64,000 bases of DNA from Caballeronia ptereochthonis (GTDB lineage Bacteria > Pseudomonadota > Gammaproteobacteria > Burkholderiales > Burkholderiaceae), in contig NZ_FCOB02000008.1 in the NCBI RefSeq assembly GCF_001545075.1, forward strand, positions 174,493 through 238,492. Reading direction: 5' to 3'. Below, one piece after another: positions 1-7,050 of the stretch (positions are counted from its first letter, which is position 1; each line of letters opens with the position of its first letter). Position numbers and translations under genes: made by a program. The notes below the pieces were generated by a model. The model did no database searches and was not told the origin of the DNA. It saw only the letters and a program-made list of their open reading frames with translations.

Positions 1-48
1 CCCTGTCCGCGAGGGACACGGCGCTTTCCACGTTCGAGCCACGGGAGC

Positions 49-573
49 CTACTGCAAGCTTCCCCACCGCTCGACCGCGGGCTCCGCCGACGCCCACTTC
101 CACCCGCTCGACTGCTGGCAGGCCGTCGCGACGAACCAGTCCGCATGCGCCTTCGGATCGTCGCCGTCGACGACGGAGAATGCGAACTCCTTGCAATTCG
201 CGAGCGCGTTGCTGAACTCGCGCAGCACGCGCACCTCGCCATGGCCGTTCTCGACCGGCAGCGTGTGCTTCACCTTCCAGGGCCGCGTCTCGCCGACCGT
301 CATCGTGCCTGCCGTCACCGCGATCATGATCTGCTGATCCTGATGCAGCGATTTCATCGTGCGCTTCACGGCCTCGTCGGTGGCGGCCTGCACCGCGATG
401 CCCACGCCGAAGCCGATCGCCGGATTTGTCGTGACCGCACCCGTCGCCACGCCCGCCACCGCACCGGTCGCGGCGCCGATCGACGCGCAGCCGCTCATCG
501 TCACGCATGCCGCGGCGCCCGCCGCGATGAAGCCGAGACGCAGCGCCAGGGGTACGCCAAAAGGCGCCGTCAT
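49..573 (-). CDS. Small predicted lipoprotein, second of a tandem pair
   Basis: 174 residues. The N-terminus is a hydrophobic stretch ending in a lipobox-like MSGC with Cys29, so the mature protein is probably lipid-anchored on the periplasmic side. A Gly/Ala-rich glycine-zipper-like segment follows (about 31-65). The C-terminus ends in WKWASAEPA and RWGSLQ, the same ending as the gene upstream, so the two are paralogues. The ATG overlaps the upstream stop as ATGA, which favours translational coupling and fixes the start. No named family was recognised; the function is unknown. Confidence 0.75.
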   Translation of the reverse strand: MTAPFGVPLALRLGFIAAGAAACVTMSGCASIGAATGAVAGVATGAVTTNPAIGFGVGIAVQAATDEAVKRTMKSLHQDQQIMIAVTAGTMTVGETRPWKVKHTLPVENGHGEVRVLREFSNALANCKEFAFSVVDGDDPKAHADWFVATACQQSSGWKWASAEPAVERWGSLQ

Positions 574-1124
574 TGCAACGAGCCCCAACGCGGCGTCGCC
601 GGTTCGGCCGACGCCCATTTCCACTTGTTGCCGTCGCGGCAGACGGAGGCCACGTAGAAGGCGCTGTCGGCGGCTCGGTCCTGGGTCGCGTCGCGGTCGA
701 CGGAAAACACGATCTCCTTGCAGTCGAGTACGCCGCTGCTGATCGTGCGGCTCACGGTCACGCGGCCTTTTTCGTCGTCCTCGATCGGCACCGAGTGCAC
801 GACTTTCCACGGGGCGACCGCGCCGACCGCGAGCGGACCGGCGACGGAGGCGATCTGGTCCTGCGTATCGGTATGGATGACGCGCTGCGTGTACTGCACG
901 CCCGCCTTGGCCGCCGCGACCGCGCCGAGGCCGATGCCCGTCGCGACTGCCGCATTGCTGGTGACGCTGTTGGCTACCGCCGCGCCCGCGATACCGGCGC
1001 CGGCCGTCGCGCCTTCGCCATAGAGGGAGTTGCATCCCGTGAGGCTTGCGCAAGCGACGACGCCCGCGATGATCGCGGCGAGCGCCGCGGCGCGCGGGCC
1101 ACGCCCTTGGACCCAGATCTGCAT
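570..1124 (-). CDS. Small predicted lipoprotein, first of a tandem pair
   Basis: 184 residues. The signal peptide ends in the lipobox LTGC (Cys31). Next comes a Gly/Ala/Val-rich zipper-like region (about 37-75), then a beta-rich domain with two conserved cysteines and the ending WKWASAEPA...RWGSLQ shared with the following gene. An AAGGA ribosome site lies about 9 bases before the ATG. The pair overlaps by four bases and is surely one transcript. It is probably an outer-membrane or periplasmic structural protein; the role is unknown. No sigma-54 element is visible upstream, unlike many neighbours. Confidence 0.78.
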   Translation of the reverse strand: MQIWVQGRGPRAAALAAIIAGVVACASLTGCNSLYGEGATAGAGIAGAAVANSVTSNAAVATGIGLGAVAAAKAGVQYTQRVIHTDTQDQIASVAGPLAVGAVAPWKVVHSVPIEDDEKGRVTVSRTISSGVLDCKEIVFSVDRDATQDRAADSAFYVASVCRDGNKWKWASAEPATPRWGSLQ

Positions 1125-1449
1125 GTTGCTCGTTTCCTTCGTCTACCGGTTCCCGACGCTTGCCATCGGGTTCTCGAATCTTTTCAGGTGCTCGAATCTG
1201 CTTGAAGTTTCGCCGCCAGAACGCCGCCCGGCAACGCGAAGAGGCGCGCAAAACCAGGTGGCATTCAACCGTTTCGCGGCTTCGCGCATTTTGAAGCAAG
1301 CCTCTAATTACGGGGCTGTGAAAATTGCAAGAAATTGCAAGCGAAGGGAACGCGTTGCGCCTGGCGCATCGATCGCGGCCAAGAAAAAAGCGAACGCGGC
1401 CATGGGCGTTCGCTTCGCTATCGTGCAGACGGGCGGGCAGGCAGGCGCG
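1125..1449. other. Intergenic region upstream of the lipoprotein pair
   Basis: No gene is supported in these 325 bases. The part near 1450 holds the terminator of the minus-strand activator gene. The rest must carry the promoter of the lipoprotein pair. It includes an AT-rich patch around 1290-1335, but no clear -35/-10 or -24/-12 pair could be assigned. Confidence 0.5.
1384..1413 (-). terminator. Rho-independent terminator of the receiver-less activator gene
   Basis: Arms GCGAACGC (1390-1397) and GCGTTCGC (1406-1413) pair perfectly. Read on the minus strand they are followed by a run of six T (1384-1389). It lies 37 bases past the stop of the gene ending at 1450. Confidence 0.85.
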
Positions 1450-2517
1450 TCAGCCTTCGTTGTTCTGCGACGTATCGCGTGCGTCCGTGTCCTCGTTTTC
1501 GTAGGCGCCGAGGCGGTTGTACAGGGTCTTCAGGCTTACGCCGAGCGCCTTCGCCGCGCGCCGCTTGTCGCCGCCGCAGTGCTTGAGCGTGCCGAGGATG
1601 ATCTGCTTCTGCGCATCGGCGAGCGGCGTGCCGACCCAGACGTTCATCGCGTCGCCCTGCGTGACCGGCTTCTTCACGCGTGACGCGAGATGCGGATGCG
1701 CGATCTCCACCGTCTTCTCCGCGAGAATGAACGCGCGATAGACCGTGTTCTTCAGCTCGCGCACGTTGCCGGGCCACGAATAGGTGCGCAGCACGTCGAG
1801 CGCGCGCTTGCTGAACGCCTTGCTCGTGCCTTCCTGCGCGTTCATTTCCGCGAGGAAATGCTGCGCGAGCAGCTCGCGGTCCGAATCGCGCTCGCGCAGA
1901 GGCGGCGCGCGCAGCGGGAACACAGCCAGGCGATACATCAGATCCTCGCGCAAGCCGTTTTCCTTGACCGCCGCCACCGGATCCCGGTTGGTCGCCGCGA
2001 TCACGCGCACGTCCGAGCTGATGAGGTCGTTGCCGCCGACGCGAAAGAACGTGCCCGTCTCGAGCGCCCGCAGGAGCTTGACCTGCCGCACGGGCGACAT
2101 TTCGGTCACTTCGTCGAGGAAGAGCGTGCCGCCGTTGGCGTGCTCGAAGTAGCCGACGCGCCCCTGCACCGCGCCCGTGAAGCTGCCTTTCTCGTGGCCG
2201 AAGAGCTCGGCTTCGATGAGATTGTCGGGAATCGCGCCGCAGTTCACCGCGATGAACGGCGCATCCCGGCGCGCGCTTTGGTCGTGGATGGTCCGGGCGA
2301 TGAGCTCCTTGCCGGTGCCCGACTCGCCGATGATGAGCGCGGTCGCGTCGGTCGCGGCGACGCGTTCGATTTGCGCGTACAACTCCTGCATCACGGGCGA
2401 CGAGCCGTAGAGCAGTCCGTAAGACTTCAAGCCCGGCACTTCTCCCGCGTTGCGCTTTTTCTGCGCCGGGGCATCGCCGACCGCAACGGGCGGCGGATCC
2501 AGATCGGTTGACGCCAT
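1450..2517 (-). CDS. Sigma-54-dependent activator without receiver domain (enhancer-binding protein)
   Basis: 355 residues from the ATG of MASTDL. A short N-terminal region (about 1-35) replaces the usual sensory domain. The AAA+ domain follows: Walker A GESGTGKE (64-71), the sigma-54-contacting loop as GSFTGA (111-116) and Walker B TLFLDE (131-136). A Fis-type helix-turn-helix with [11 protein letters not shown] closes the protein. With no receiver it may be constitutively active or controlled by amount or partner proteins. Its HTH nearly matches that of the activator at 4557-5960. Earlier in-frame starts up to 2691 exist but encode low-complexity sequence. Loop variant GSFTGA instead of GAFTGA is common and functional in the family. 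Confidence 0.9.
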   Translation of the reverse strand: MASTDLDPPPVAVGDAPAQKKRNAGEVPGLKSYGLLYGSSPVMQELYAQIERVAATDATALIIGESGTGKELIARTIHDQSARRDAPFIAVNCGAIPDNLIEAELFGHEKGSFTGAVQGRVGYFEHANGGTLFLDEVTEMSPVRQVKLLRALETGTFFRVGGNDLISSDVRVIAATNRDPVAAVKENGLREDLMYRLAVFPLRAPPLRERDSDRELLAQHFLAEMNAQEGTSKAFSKRALDVLRTYSWPGNVRELKNTVYRAFILAEKTVEIAHPHLASRVKKPVTQGDAMNVWVGTPLADAQKQIILGTLKHCGGDKRRAAKALGVSLKTLYNRLGAYENEDTDARDTSQNNEG

Positions 2518-3106
2518 GTGTCCTGATGTGTCCTGAGTGCTTGCGAATGTGGTGGTCGGGCGGCGGTCTTCGGCGCGCGTCGGCGGATCCGGGTTGCGGC
2601 AGGTCGGCGCCGCGAGCGGCGCAGTGGCGAGTGACCGCGCGCATGGCATGTGACGCGCCGTGGCGCGCTGCCCGCCGTGCTCACGATGCACGTGAGCCGC
2701 TCTCCCTGATCGTGCGTCGGTTCAGGATCGTCTGCCCGGCGCGGCCGGATCGTTGCAAACGAGCCTATCTCATAAACGCTATTTAACCATTCGCAACGAC
2801 CTTGCGGCAATGCGCGGCCCGGAAGCGGCGCAATTTGTCCGATCGGCGTGGAGCGCTGCGCGCGCATCCGGAAAGGTTCGCCGCGCACGCAGAGAATTTA
2901 CAAGGCGACGGCGTAATTGTTACCCGTTCGACAGGTCCGCGATGCGGCAGCGCGGTGTTTCGACTCGCGCGAACATTTCCTGCACACGAGTCATCGGTTG
3001 TGGCATGAAAGCTGCGTGATGGTTGGCAGAGCTTATTCGAAAGTGCCGCCGGCAAGCCTGCATCAACGGCGCAGGCACGAGGACGGGCGAGAGAGGCAAA
3101 GGCATC
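2518..3106. other. Divergent intergenic region between the activator and the 3107 operon
   Basis: 589 bases with no convincing gene; reading frames here lack a ribosome site and a protein-like composition. It holds an AT-rich stretch near 2755-2790 and the sigma-54-like element at 3001-3016 facing the plus-strand operon. Weak GG-N10-GC matches facing the activator gene occur near 2646-2659 but are too poor to call. Confidence 0.5.
3001..3016 (+). promoter_or_regulatory. Candidate sigma-54 promoter of the 3107 operon
   Basis: The sequence TGGCATGAAAGCTGCG has the -24 GG and -12 GC exactly ten bases apart. It differs from TGGCACG-N4-TTGC at two positions (T for C in GGCAC, C for T in TTGC). 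The -12 GC is 92 bases before the ATG at 3107. Confidence 0.55.
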
Positions 3107-3454
3107 ATGGAAGATTTCTTCAATTTCGACGTCGCCGCGCACGAGCGCGCCAGGACCGCGCGACGGACTTGCGCGCCGTACGTGCACGGATCGCGCGGCG
3201 ATCGGCAGGAACTCGCGGCGGGCGAACCGATCGACATTTATCATTGGGCCGCGGTCGCGTTGGTGACTGCGCTCATGTGCGCGGTGCTAGGCTATGCCGC
3301 AGGTACGGCCGCGCTCGCGCGCGCCGCGAACGTGACGAGCCTCGTGTTCGGCACGATGGGCGGCGCGCTGGTGGCGAGCGGCGTCGTGCGCAGCCTGCGC
3401 GCGCGCGTCGCGGCGGGCGCGCGTCTCGCCGTACCCGTCGGCAAGACGCACTGA
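3107..3454 (+). CDS. Small two-helix inner-membrane protein, family not recognised
   Basis: 115 residues. A GAGAGGC ribosome site precedes the ATG of MEDFFNFD. The N-terminal 45 residues are charged and soluble. Two hydrophobic helices follow (about 46-67 and 77-98), joined by a short Ala-rich turn, with an Arg-rich tail. It is followed by a DUF883/ElaB-type gene and another small membrane-anchored gene in the same direction, so these may form one envelope-stress unit. No catalytic motif is visible. Confidence 0.75.
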   Translation: MEDFFNFDVAAHERARTARRTCAPYVHGSRGDRQELAAGEPIDIYHWAAVALVTALMCAVLGYAAGTAALARAANVTSLVFGTMGGALVASGVVRSLRARVAAGARLAVPVGKTH

Positions 3455-3528
3455 CGGCACAGACGCGTGCGTGCCGGTTCGCATCGGCCTCGTACGCATG
3501 GACCCCACTTAGGCGAGGACTTCCCTAC

Positions 3529-3846
3529 ATGAGTCAGACGACTGTCCAGCTTGCGTTGGGCAAGCAAAAGATCATCGAAGACATCAAGGTGCTGCTGAAC
3601 GATTCGGAAGAGTTGCTGCGACTCTCGGCGTCGCTGCCCGGCGAAGGTGTCGACGCGCTTCGCTCGCGGCTGCGCGAGCATCTCGATTCGGCCCGCGTCG
3701 CGCTGGAAGACGCGCAGGCGAATGCGCAGAGCCGCTACCGCACGGGCATCGACTGCACCGAGAAGTACGTCAAGGAAAATCCCTGGCAATCGCTCGGCAT
3801 CGCGGCGGGCATCGGCTTTCTGGTGGGTCTGCTGGTGTCCCGATGA
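3529..3846 (+). CDS. ElaB/YqjD/DUF883 family protein
   Basis: 105 residues. The N-terminal 75 residues are helical and heptad-like. A single C-terminal membrane helix ends in a glycine-rich motif (about 85-104, GIAAGIGFLVGLLVSR). This is the arrangement of ElaB/YqjD, inner-membrane proteins that bind ribosomes in stationary phase in E. coli. Cys in DCTEKYVKENPW precedes the membrane segment. The gap to the previous gene is 74 bases, with only a mis-spaced sigma-54-like sequence, so co-transcription from 3001 is likely. Confidence 0.85.
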   Translation: MSQTTVQLALGKQKIIEDIKVLLNDSEELLRLSASLPGEGVDALRSRLREHLDSARVALEDAQANAQSRYRTGIDCTEKYVKENPWQSLGIAAGIGFLVGLLVSR

Positions 3847-3962
3847 TTTTTTCGCCGCTTTCCTGCCGGTTTCTTGCCGGTTTTTGCCTGCGGCACGGCA
3901 AATCGCGGTGACCGCCGTTTTGCGGCGCCATCGAATTTTCATGACCATGGGAGAGAACACAA

Positions 3963-4199
3963 ATGGCACGGTCTTCGATCGGAATCTTCGGCGCGTTGTT
4001 CGCAGTCGGCAGCGTGCTTGCCTGGAAATGGGTGCAATCGCAGGACGCCGCAGGGCGGCGCACGGCGCGTGACCTGAGCCGCTGGGAAGACGAGGGCGGC
4101 AAGGTGCTGACGCCCGCCGGTGGCGAGAGCACACACGCCGTCAATGGCCATGGCGCGGTGGGCGGCACCGCCGACGCGTGGCATTTCCCGCGCAGTTGA
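3963..4199 (+). CDS. Small membrane-anchored protein, unknown function
   Basis: 78 residues. GGGAGAGAA before the ATG serves as ribosome site. One N-terminal hydrophobic helix (about 6-24, GIFGALFAVGSVLAWKWV) anchors a short polar tail rich in Gly, Ala and His. It ends the 3107-4199 gene run and is followed by a strong terminator. No family recognised. Confidence 0.7.
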   Translation: MARSSIGIFGALFAVGSVLAWKWVQSQDAAGRRTARDLSRWEDEGGKVLTPAGGESTHAVNGHGAVGGTADAWHFPRS

Positions 4200-4556
4200 A
4201 ACCGCAGGCGCAAATAGCCTGAAAGGCGAGGTGAATGCCTCGACCAGTTGGCGTATTTGATGATGCGGCCAATGAAACGCACGCTTTGCCAGCGTGCGTT
4301 TTTATCTTGATAAACGCTTATAATCAGTGCGAATCTGCCATAAGTTGTGTAAATGGAAAAACTTACGGCGGTTTCAGGCCAAGCGTGCAGAACATCGGAA
4401 ATTATTTTGATTTTTCGCGGATTTTACGGCCCGTCGGCGAATTGAAGCGGACGCCGCCGTGAATCCCATCGGCCCGTGCGGCAGCGACCGGACGGAGACG
4501 ACCACGCCAGTGTCAGGCGTGTGATCCTGAAACGCTTTGGAAGAATTCGAGACGCA
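4200..4556. other. Intergenic region upstream of the response regulator
   Basis: 357 bases. It holds the terminator at 4275-4306, an AT-rich stretch with a TATAAT box at 4319-4324 (no good -35), and a weak GG-N10-GC element near 4224-4239. Any of these could start transcription of the regulator gene at 4557; none is convincing. Confidence 0.45.
4275..4306 (+). terminator. Rho-independent terminator after the 3107-4199 gene run
   Basis: AAACGCACGCT (4275-4285) and AGCGTGCGTTT (4291-4301) form a perfect 11-bp stem with a five-base loop, followed by a T-rich tail. Confidence 0.88.
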
Positions 4557-5960
4557 ATGCCACACGTATTGATTGTCGATGACGATCCCAGTACCCGCGA
4601 GGCGCTAGCCGCGATCATCGGCGAAGACGGACTGACGACGGCCACGGCCAGCGATTTGCGCGAGGCGCGCATCCAGCTCGTGCGGCAGACGCCGGACGTC
4701 GTGTTCACCGATCTGAAGCTGCCCGACGGCACGGGCGTCGACCTGTTCGAGGATCTCGACCCGCGCTCGGGCGTCGAGGTGATCGTCATCACCGGTCACG
4801 CGACGGTGGAATCCGCCGTCAGCGCGCTCAAAATGGGCGCCGCCGACTATCTGGTCAAGCCGATCAACATGCAGCGCGTGAAGGCGATTCTTTCGCGCCT
4901 GCCGCGCGCCGGCGACCTGAAGGCCGAGATCGGCACCTTGCGCGGCGAGCTGCGCCGCATGGGCCGCTTCGGCCTGATGCTCGGCAATTCGCCCGCCATG
5001 CAGATCGTCTACGACCAGATCGGGCGCGTCGCGCCGACCGCCGCGTCCGTGCTGCTGATCGGCGAATCCGGCACCGGCAAGGAAGTCGCCGCCCAGACGC
5101 TGCACGAGCTCAGCCTGCGCCGCAAGCATTCGTTCATCGCGGTGAACTGCGGCGCGATTTCGCCGAACCTGATCGAATCCGAGATGTTCGGGCACGAGCG
5201 CGGCTCGTTTACGGGCGCGGATCGCCAGCACAAAGGCTATTTCGAGCGCGCGAACGGCGGCACGCTGTTCCTCGACGAAATCACCGAGATGCCGATCGAG
5301 CTTCAGGTGAAGCTCCTGCGCGTGCTCGAGACGGGCATGTTCATGCGCGTCGGCACGACCAAGGAAATCGAGACGGACGTGCGCCTGATCGCCGCGACCA
5401 ACCGCGATCCCGAGCAGGCGGTGCTCGAAGGCAAGCTGCGCCTCGATCTCTATCACCGCCTGAACGTGTTCCCGATCAACTTGCCGCCGCTGCGGGAGCG
5501 GGGCAAGGACGTCGAGCTGCTCGGGCAGGCGTTCCTCGACGAGCTCAACAACCGCTACGGCACGAAGAAGGTGTTTCCGTCCGCCGTGCGCGAGATGCTG
5601 GCCTCGTACAACTGGCCCGGCAACGTGCGCGAGCTGAAGAACTACGTGCAGCGCGCGTACATCATGTCGGCGTCCGATTCGGACAGCACGGCGACGGTGC
5701 CGCTGCAGATCTCGCTCTCGAAGCCTTCGGCGGGCACGGCCGTGACGATTCCGTTCGGCACCTCGCTCGCGCAGGCCGACCGGCAGCTCATTCTCGCGAC
5801 GCTCGACCAGTGCGGCGGCGTGAAGACGCGCGCCGCCGAAATCCTCGGCATCAGCCTGAAAACGCTCTACAACCGGCTCGTCGAGTACGGCGAGGACGCG
5901 CACAAGGCGGCGGTCGGGGAGAGCGGAGAGGTGAGCGAGTCCGACAGCGAAAATCCCTGA
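4557..5960 (+). CDS. NtrC-family response regulator, sigma-54 activator
   Basis: 467 residues from the ATG of MPHVLIVDDD. The receiver domain (1-115) has acidic Asp8/Asp9, phospho-acceptor Asp52 in FTDLKLPDG, Thr79 and Lys101. The AAA+ domain carries Walker A GESGTGKE (169-176), loop GSFTGA (216-221) and Walker B TLFLDE (236-241). The Fis-type HTH contains [11 protein letters not shown]. No histidine kinase gene is adjacent, so it is an orphan regulator. The AAA+ and HTH parts are close to the receiver-less activator at 1450-2517, suggesting duplication and shared DNA sites. Upstream in-frame codons exist from 4476 but precede the conserved receiver start. Confidence 0.93.
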   Translation: MPHVLIVDDDPSTREALAAIIGEDGLTTATASDLREARIQLVRQTPDVVFTDLKLPDGTGVDLFEDLDPRSGVEVIVITGHATVESAVSALKMGAADYLVKPINMQRVKAILSRLPRAGDLKAEIGTLRGELRRMGRFGLMLGNSPAMQIVYDQIGRVAPTAASVLLIGESGTGKEVAAQTLHELSLRRKHSFIAVNCGAISPNLIESEMFGHERGSFTGADRQHKGYFERANGGTLFLDEITEMPIELQVKLLRVLETGMFMRVGTTKEIETDVRLIAATNRDPEQAVLEGKLRLDLYHRLNVFPINLPPLRERGKDVELLGQAFLDELNNRYGTKKVFPSAVREMLASYNWPGNVRELKNYVQRAYIMSASDSDSTATVPLQISLSKPSAGTAVTIPFGTSLAQADRQLILATLDQCGGVKTRAAEILGISLKTLYNRLVEYGEDAHKAAVGESGEVSESDSENP

Positions 5961-5986
5961 ACTTCGCTTATCTTTAGACGAAAACG

Positions 5987-6020
5987 ACGCCTGCAGCTCG
6001 CAAAAGCGCAGGCGTTTTTC
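5987..6020 (+). terminator. Rho-independent terminator after the response regulator
   Basis: ACGCCTGC (5987-5994) pairs with GCAGGCGT (6008-6015), followed by five T. It lies 26 bases past the stop codon. Confidence 0.82.
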
Positions 6021-6083
6021 ATTGGCAGGCGCGTTTTCTACGCCGATAATGTGACAGGAAGAAAACGAACGGAAGGATCCGAG

Positions 6084-6099
6084 GGGCATGCCCCTTGCT
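6084..6099 (+). promoter_or_regulatory. Candidate sigma-54 promoter of the proline-rich gene
   Basis: GGGCATGCCCCTTGCT has GG and GC ten bases apart and matches TGGCACG-N4-TTGCT except at two positions. The -12 GC is 101 bases before the ATG at 6199. It lies between a terminator and the gene, as a promoter should. Confidence 0.65.
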
Positions 6100-6198
6100 G
6101 CCTGTGAGTGACATCCCGAGATGACATCCGCGCGTAGCGCGAAGGCGCCGGTGCCAAGGTGAGGGAAAGTACGATCACAAGACCGCAAGGAGCCCGTC

Positions 6199-6390
6199 AT
6201 GTCCGATTGCCGTATTGAAGCACAGACGCCGCAGCCGCCGGACCCGCCGGTGACGCCGCCCGATGAGCCGCCGCCCACGCCGATTCCGCCCGACACGAAT
6301 CCGGATCCGACGCGCGAGCCGCCGGAGCCGCCGTCGCAGCCAATCGGCGATCCGCCGCCCGGGCCGGGCGATACGCCGCACGTGTATTGA
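6199..6390 (+). CDS. Proline-rich small protein
   Basis: 63 residues, with more than one third proline in PP and PxxP runs, acidic overall, one Cys at position 4. The ribosome site AAGGAG sits 6 bases before the ATG, which supports translation despite the low complexity. There is no signal peptide or membrane segment, so it is likely an extended, disordered cytoplasmic protein. The function is unknown; a structural or SH3-like ligand role would be a guess. It appears to have its own sigma-54 promoter. Confidence 0.7.
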   Translation: MSDCRIEAQTPQPPDPPVTPPDEPPPTPIPPDTNPDPTREPPEPPSQPIGDPPPGPGDTPHVY

Positions 6391-6506
6391 GGCAGGACGC
6401 AGTGAAAGACGCTGGACTGCAGACGTTGGACAATGCCCAGAATTCGTGCAAGGTTTGAAGAAGTTTCCATCCCGGAAGTAGGGATTACAACGGATAACGC
6501 AATAAT

Positions 6507-6540
6507 GACCGGCGACACGTATTGTCGCCGGTCGTTTTTT
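6507..6540 (+). terminator. Rho-independent terminator
   Basis: GACCGGCGACA (6507-6517) and TGTCGCCGGTC (6523-6533) form an 11-bp perfect stem, followed by G and six T. It ends the transcript of the proline-rich gene. Confidence 0.9.
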
Positions 6541-6621
6541 CTGAAACTGCGCTCACCGAAGCGCAACGGGTCCGACGCCGCCGACGTCACTATCGCGACG
6601 GCCTTCTTCTCTGGAGGCATC

Positions 6622-6858
6622 ATGAGGCATCCCGCACTTCGACGCTCCGCGCGTCACTCTTCCAAGCGCGAAGCGCGCGCCGAGGCCGCCAAGGCAGCCG
6701 ACGCGCAGACGGCGTCCGCGCCGCCCGCCGATCACGATCCCGCCGGTCAGAACCGCCCTGCGCCTGGCGCTCCGCCCGACGGGGAGCATAACCAGGGCGG
6801 CGTGCGTCGCGAGGGAATCGACTACCAGCGCGACCTCGGATCCGAGCAGGACGCGTGA
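6622..6858 (+). CDS. Small disordered hydrophilic protein
   Basis: 78 residues from the ATG after CTGGAGG. The start is basic (MRHPALRRSARHSSKRE); an Ala/Pro-rich middle and an acidic, Gly-rich end follow. It has no membrane segment and no known domain. The composition resembles small hydrophilic stress proteins common in Burkholderiaceae, but the role is unknown. It follows a terminator, so it needs its own promoter; no canonical sigma-54 element was found there. Confidence 0.6.
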   Translation: MRHPALRRSARHSSKREARAEAAKAADAQTASAPPADHDPAGQNRPAPGAPPDGEHNQGGVRREGIDYQRDLGSEQDA

Positions 6859-6901
6859 TTTCAGCCGGTCCGCAATCCGGCCAAAAAGAACAAAAATTTC
6901 T

Positions 6902-6923
6902 ACGCGACGTGCGGTTGTCGCGT
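6902..6923. promoter_or_regulatory. Inverted repeat upstream of the otsA promoter
   Basis: ACGCGAC and GTCGCGT are separated by eight bases, about 60 bases upstream of the -24 element of otsA. The position suits an enhancer site for a sigma-54 activator, but it could be bound by another regulator. Confidence 0.35.
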
Positions 6924-6980
6924 GTTTTCGTTCGTCCGTAACATCCACATACATATTTTTATTTACGAATAGCAACAAAA

Positions 6981-6996
6981 CGGCACAACTTTTGCA
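6981..6996 (+). promoter_or_regulatory. Candidate sigma-54 promoter of otsA
   Basis: CGGCACAACTTTTGCA contains GGCAC, five bases, TTGCA: the core -24/-12 sequence with exact spacing. The -12 GC lies 56 bases before the otsA start. The surrounding DNA is unusually AT-rich for this genome. Confidence 0.75.
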
Positions 6997-7050
6997 TACC
7001 CTTGAGCGCCAATTCGAGCATGCAACGACAACTGATGAGGTGATGCTGTA

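Noticed and set aside
2646..2659. Minus-strand GG-N10-GC facing the receiver-less activator gene
   Set aside because: Partial match only (GGCGCG and ATGC); not convincing enough to claim autoregulation of the activator.
3455..3470. GGCAC...TGC between the 3107 and 3529 genes
   Set aside because: The spacing between GG and GC is 11 bases, so it is not a valid -24/-12 element.
4224..4239. GG-N10-GC upstream of the response regulator gene
   Set aside because: Only the GG, C and TGC positions match; too weak in DNA this rich in GC.
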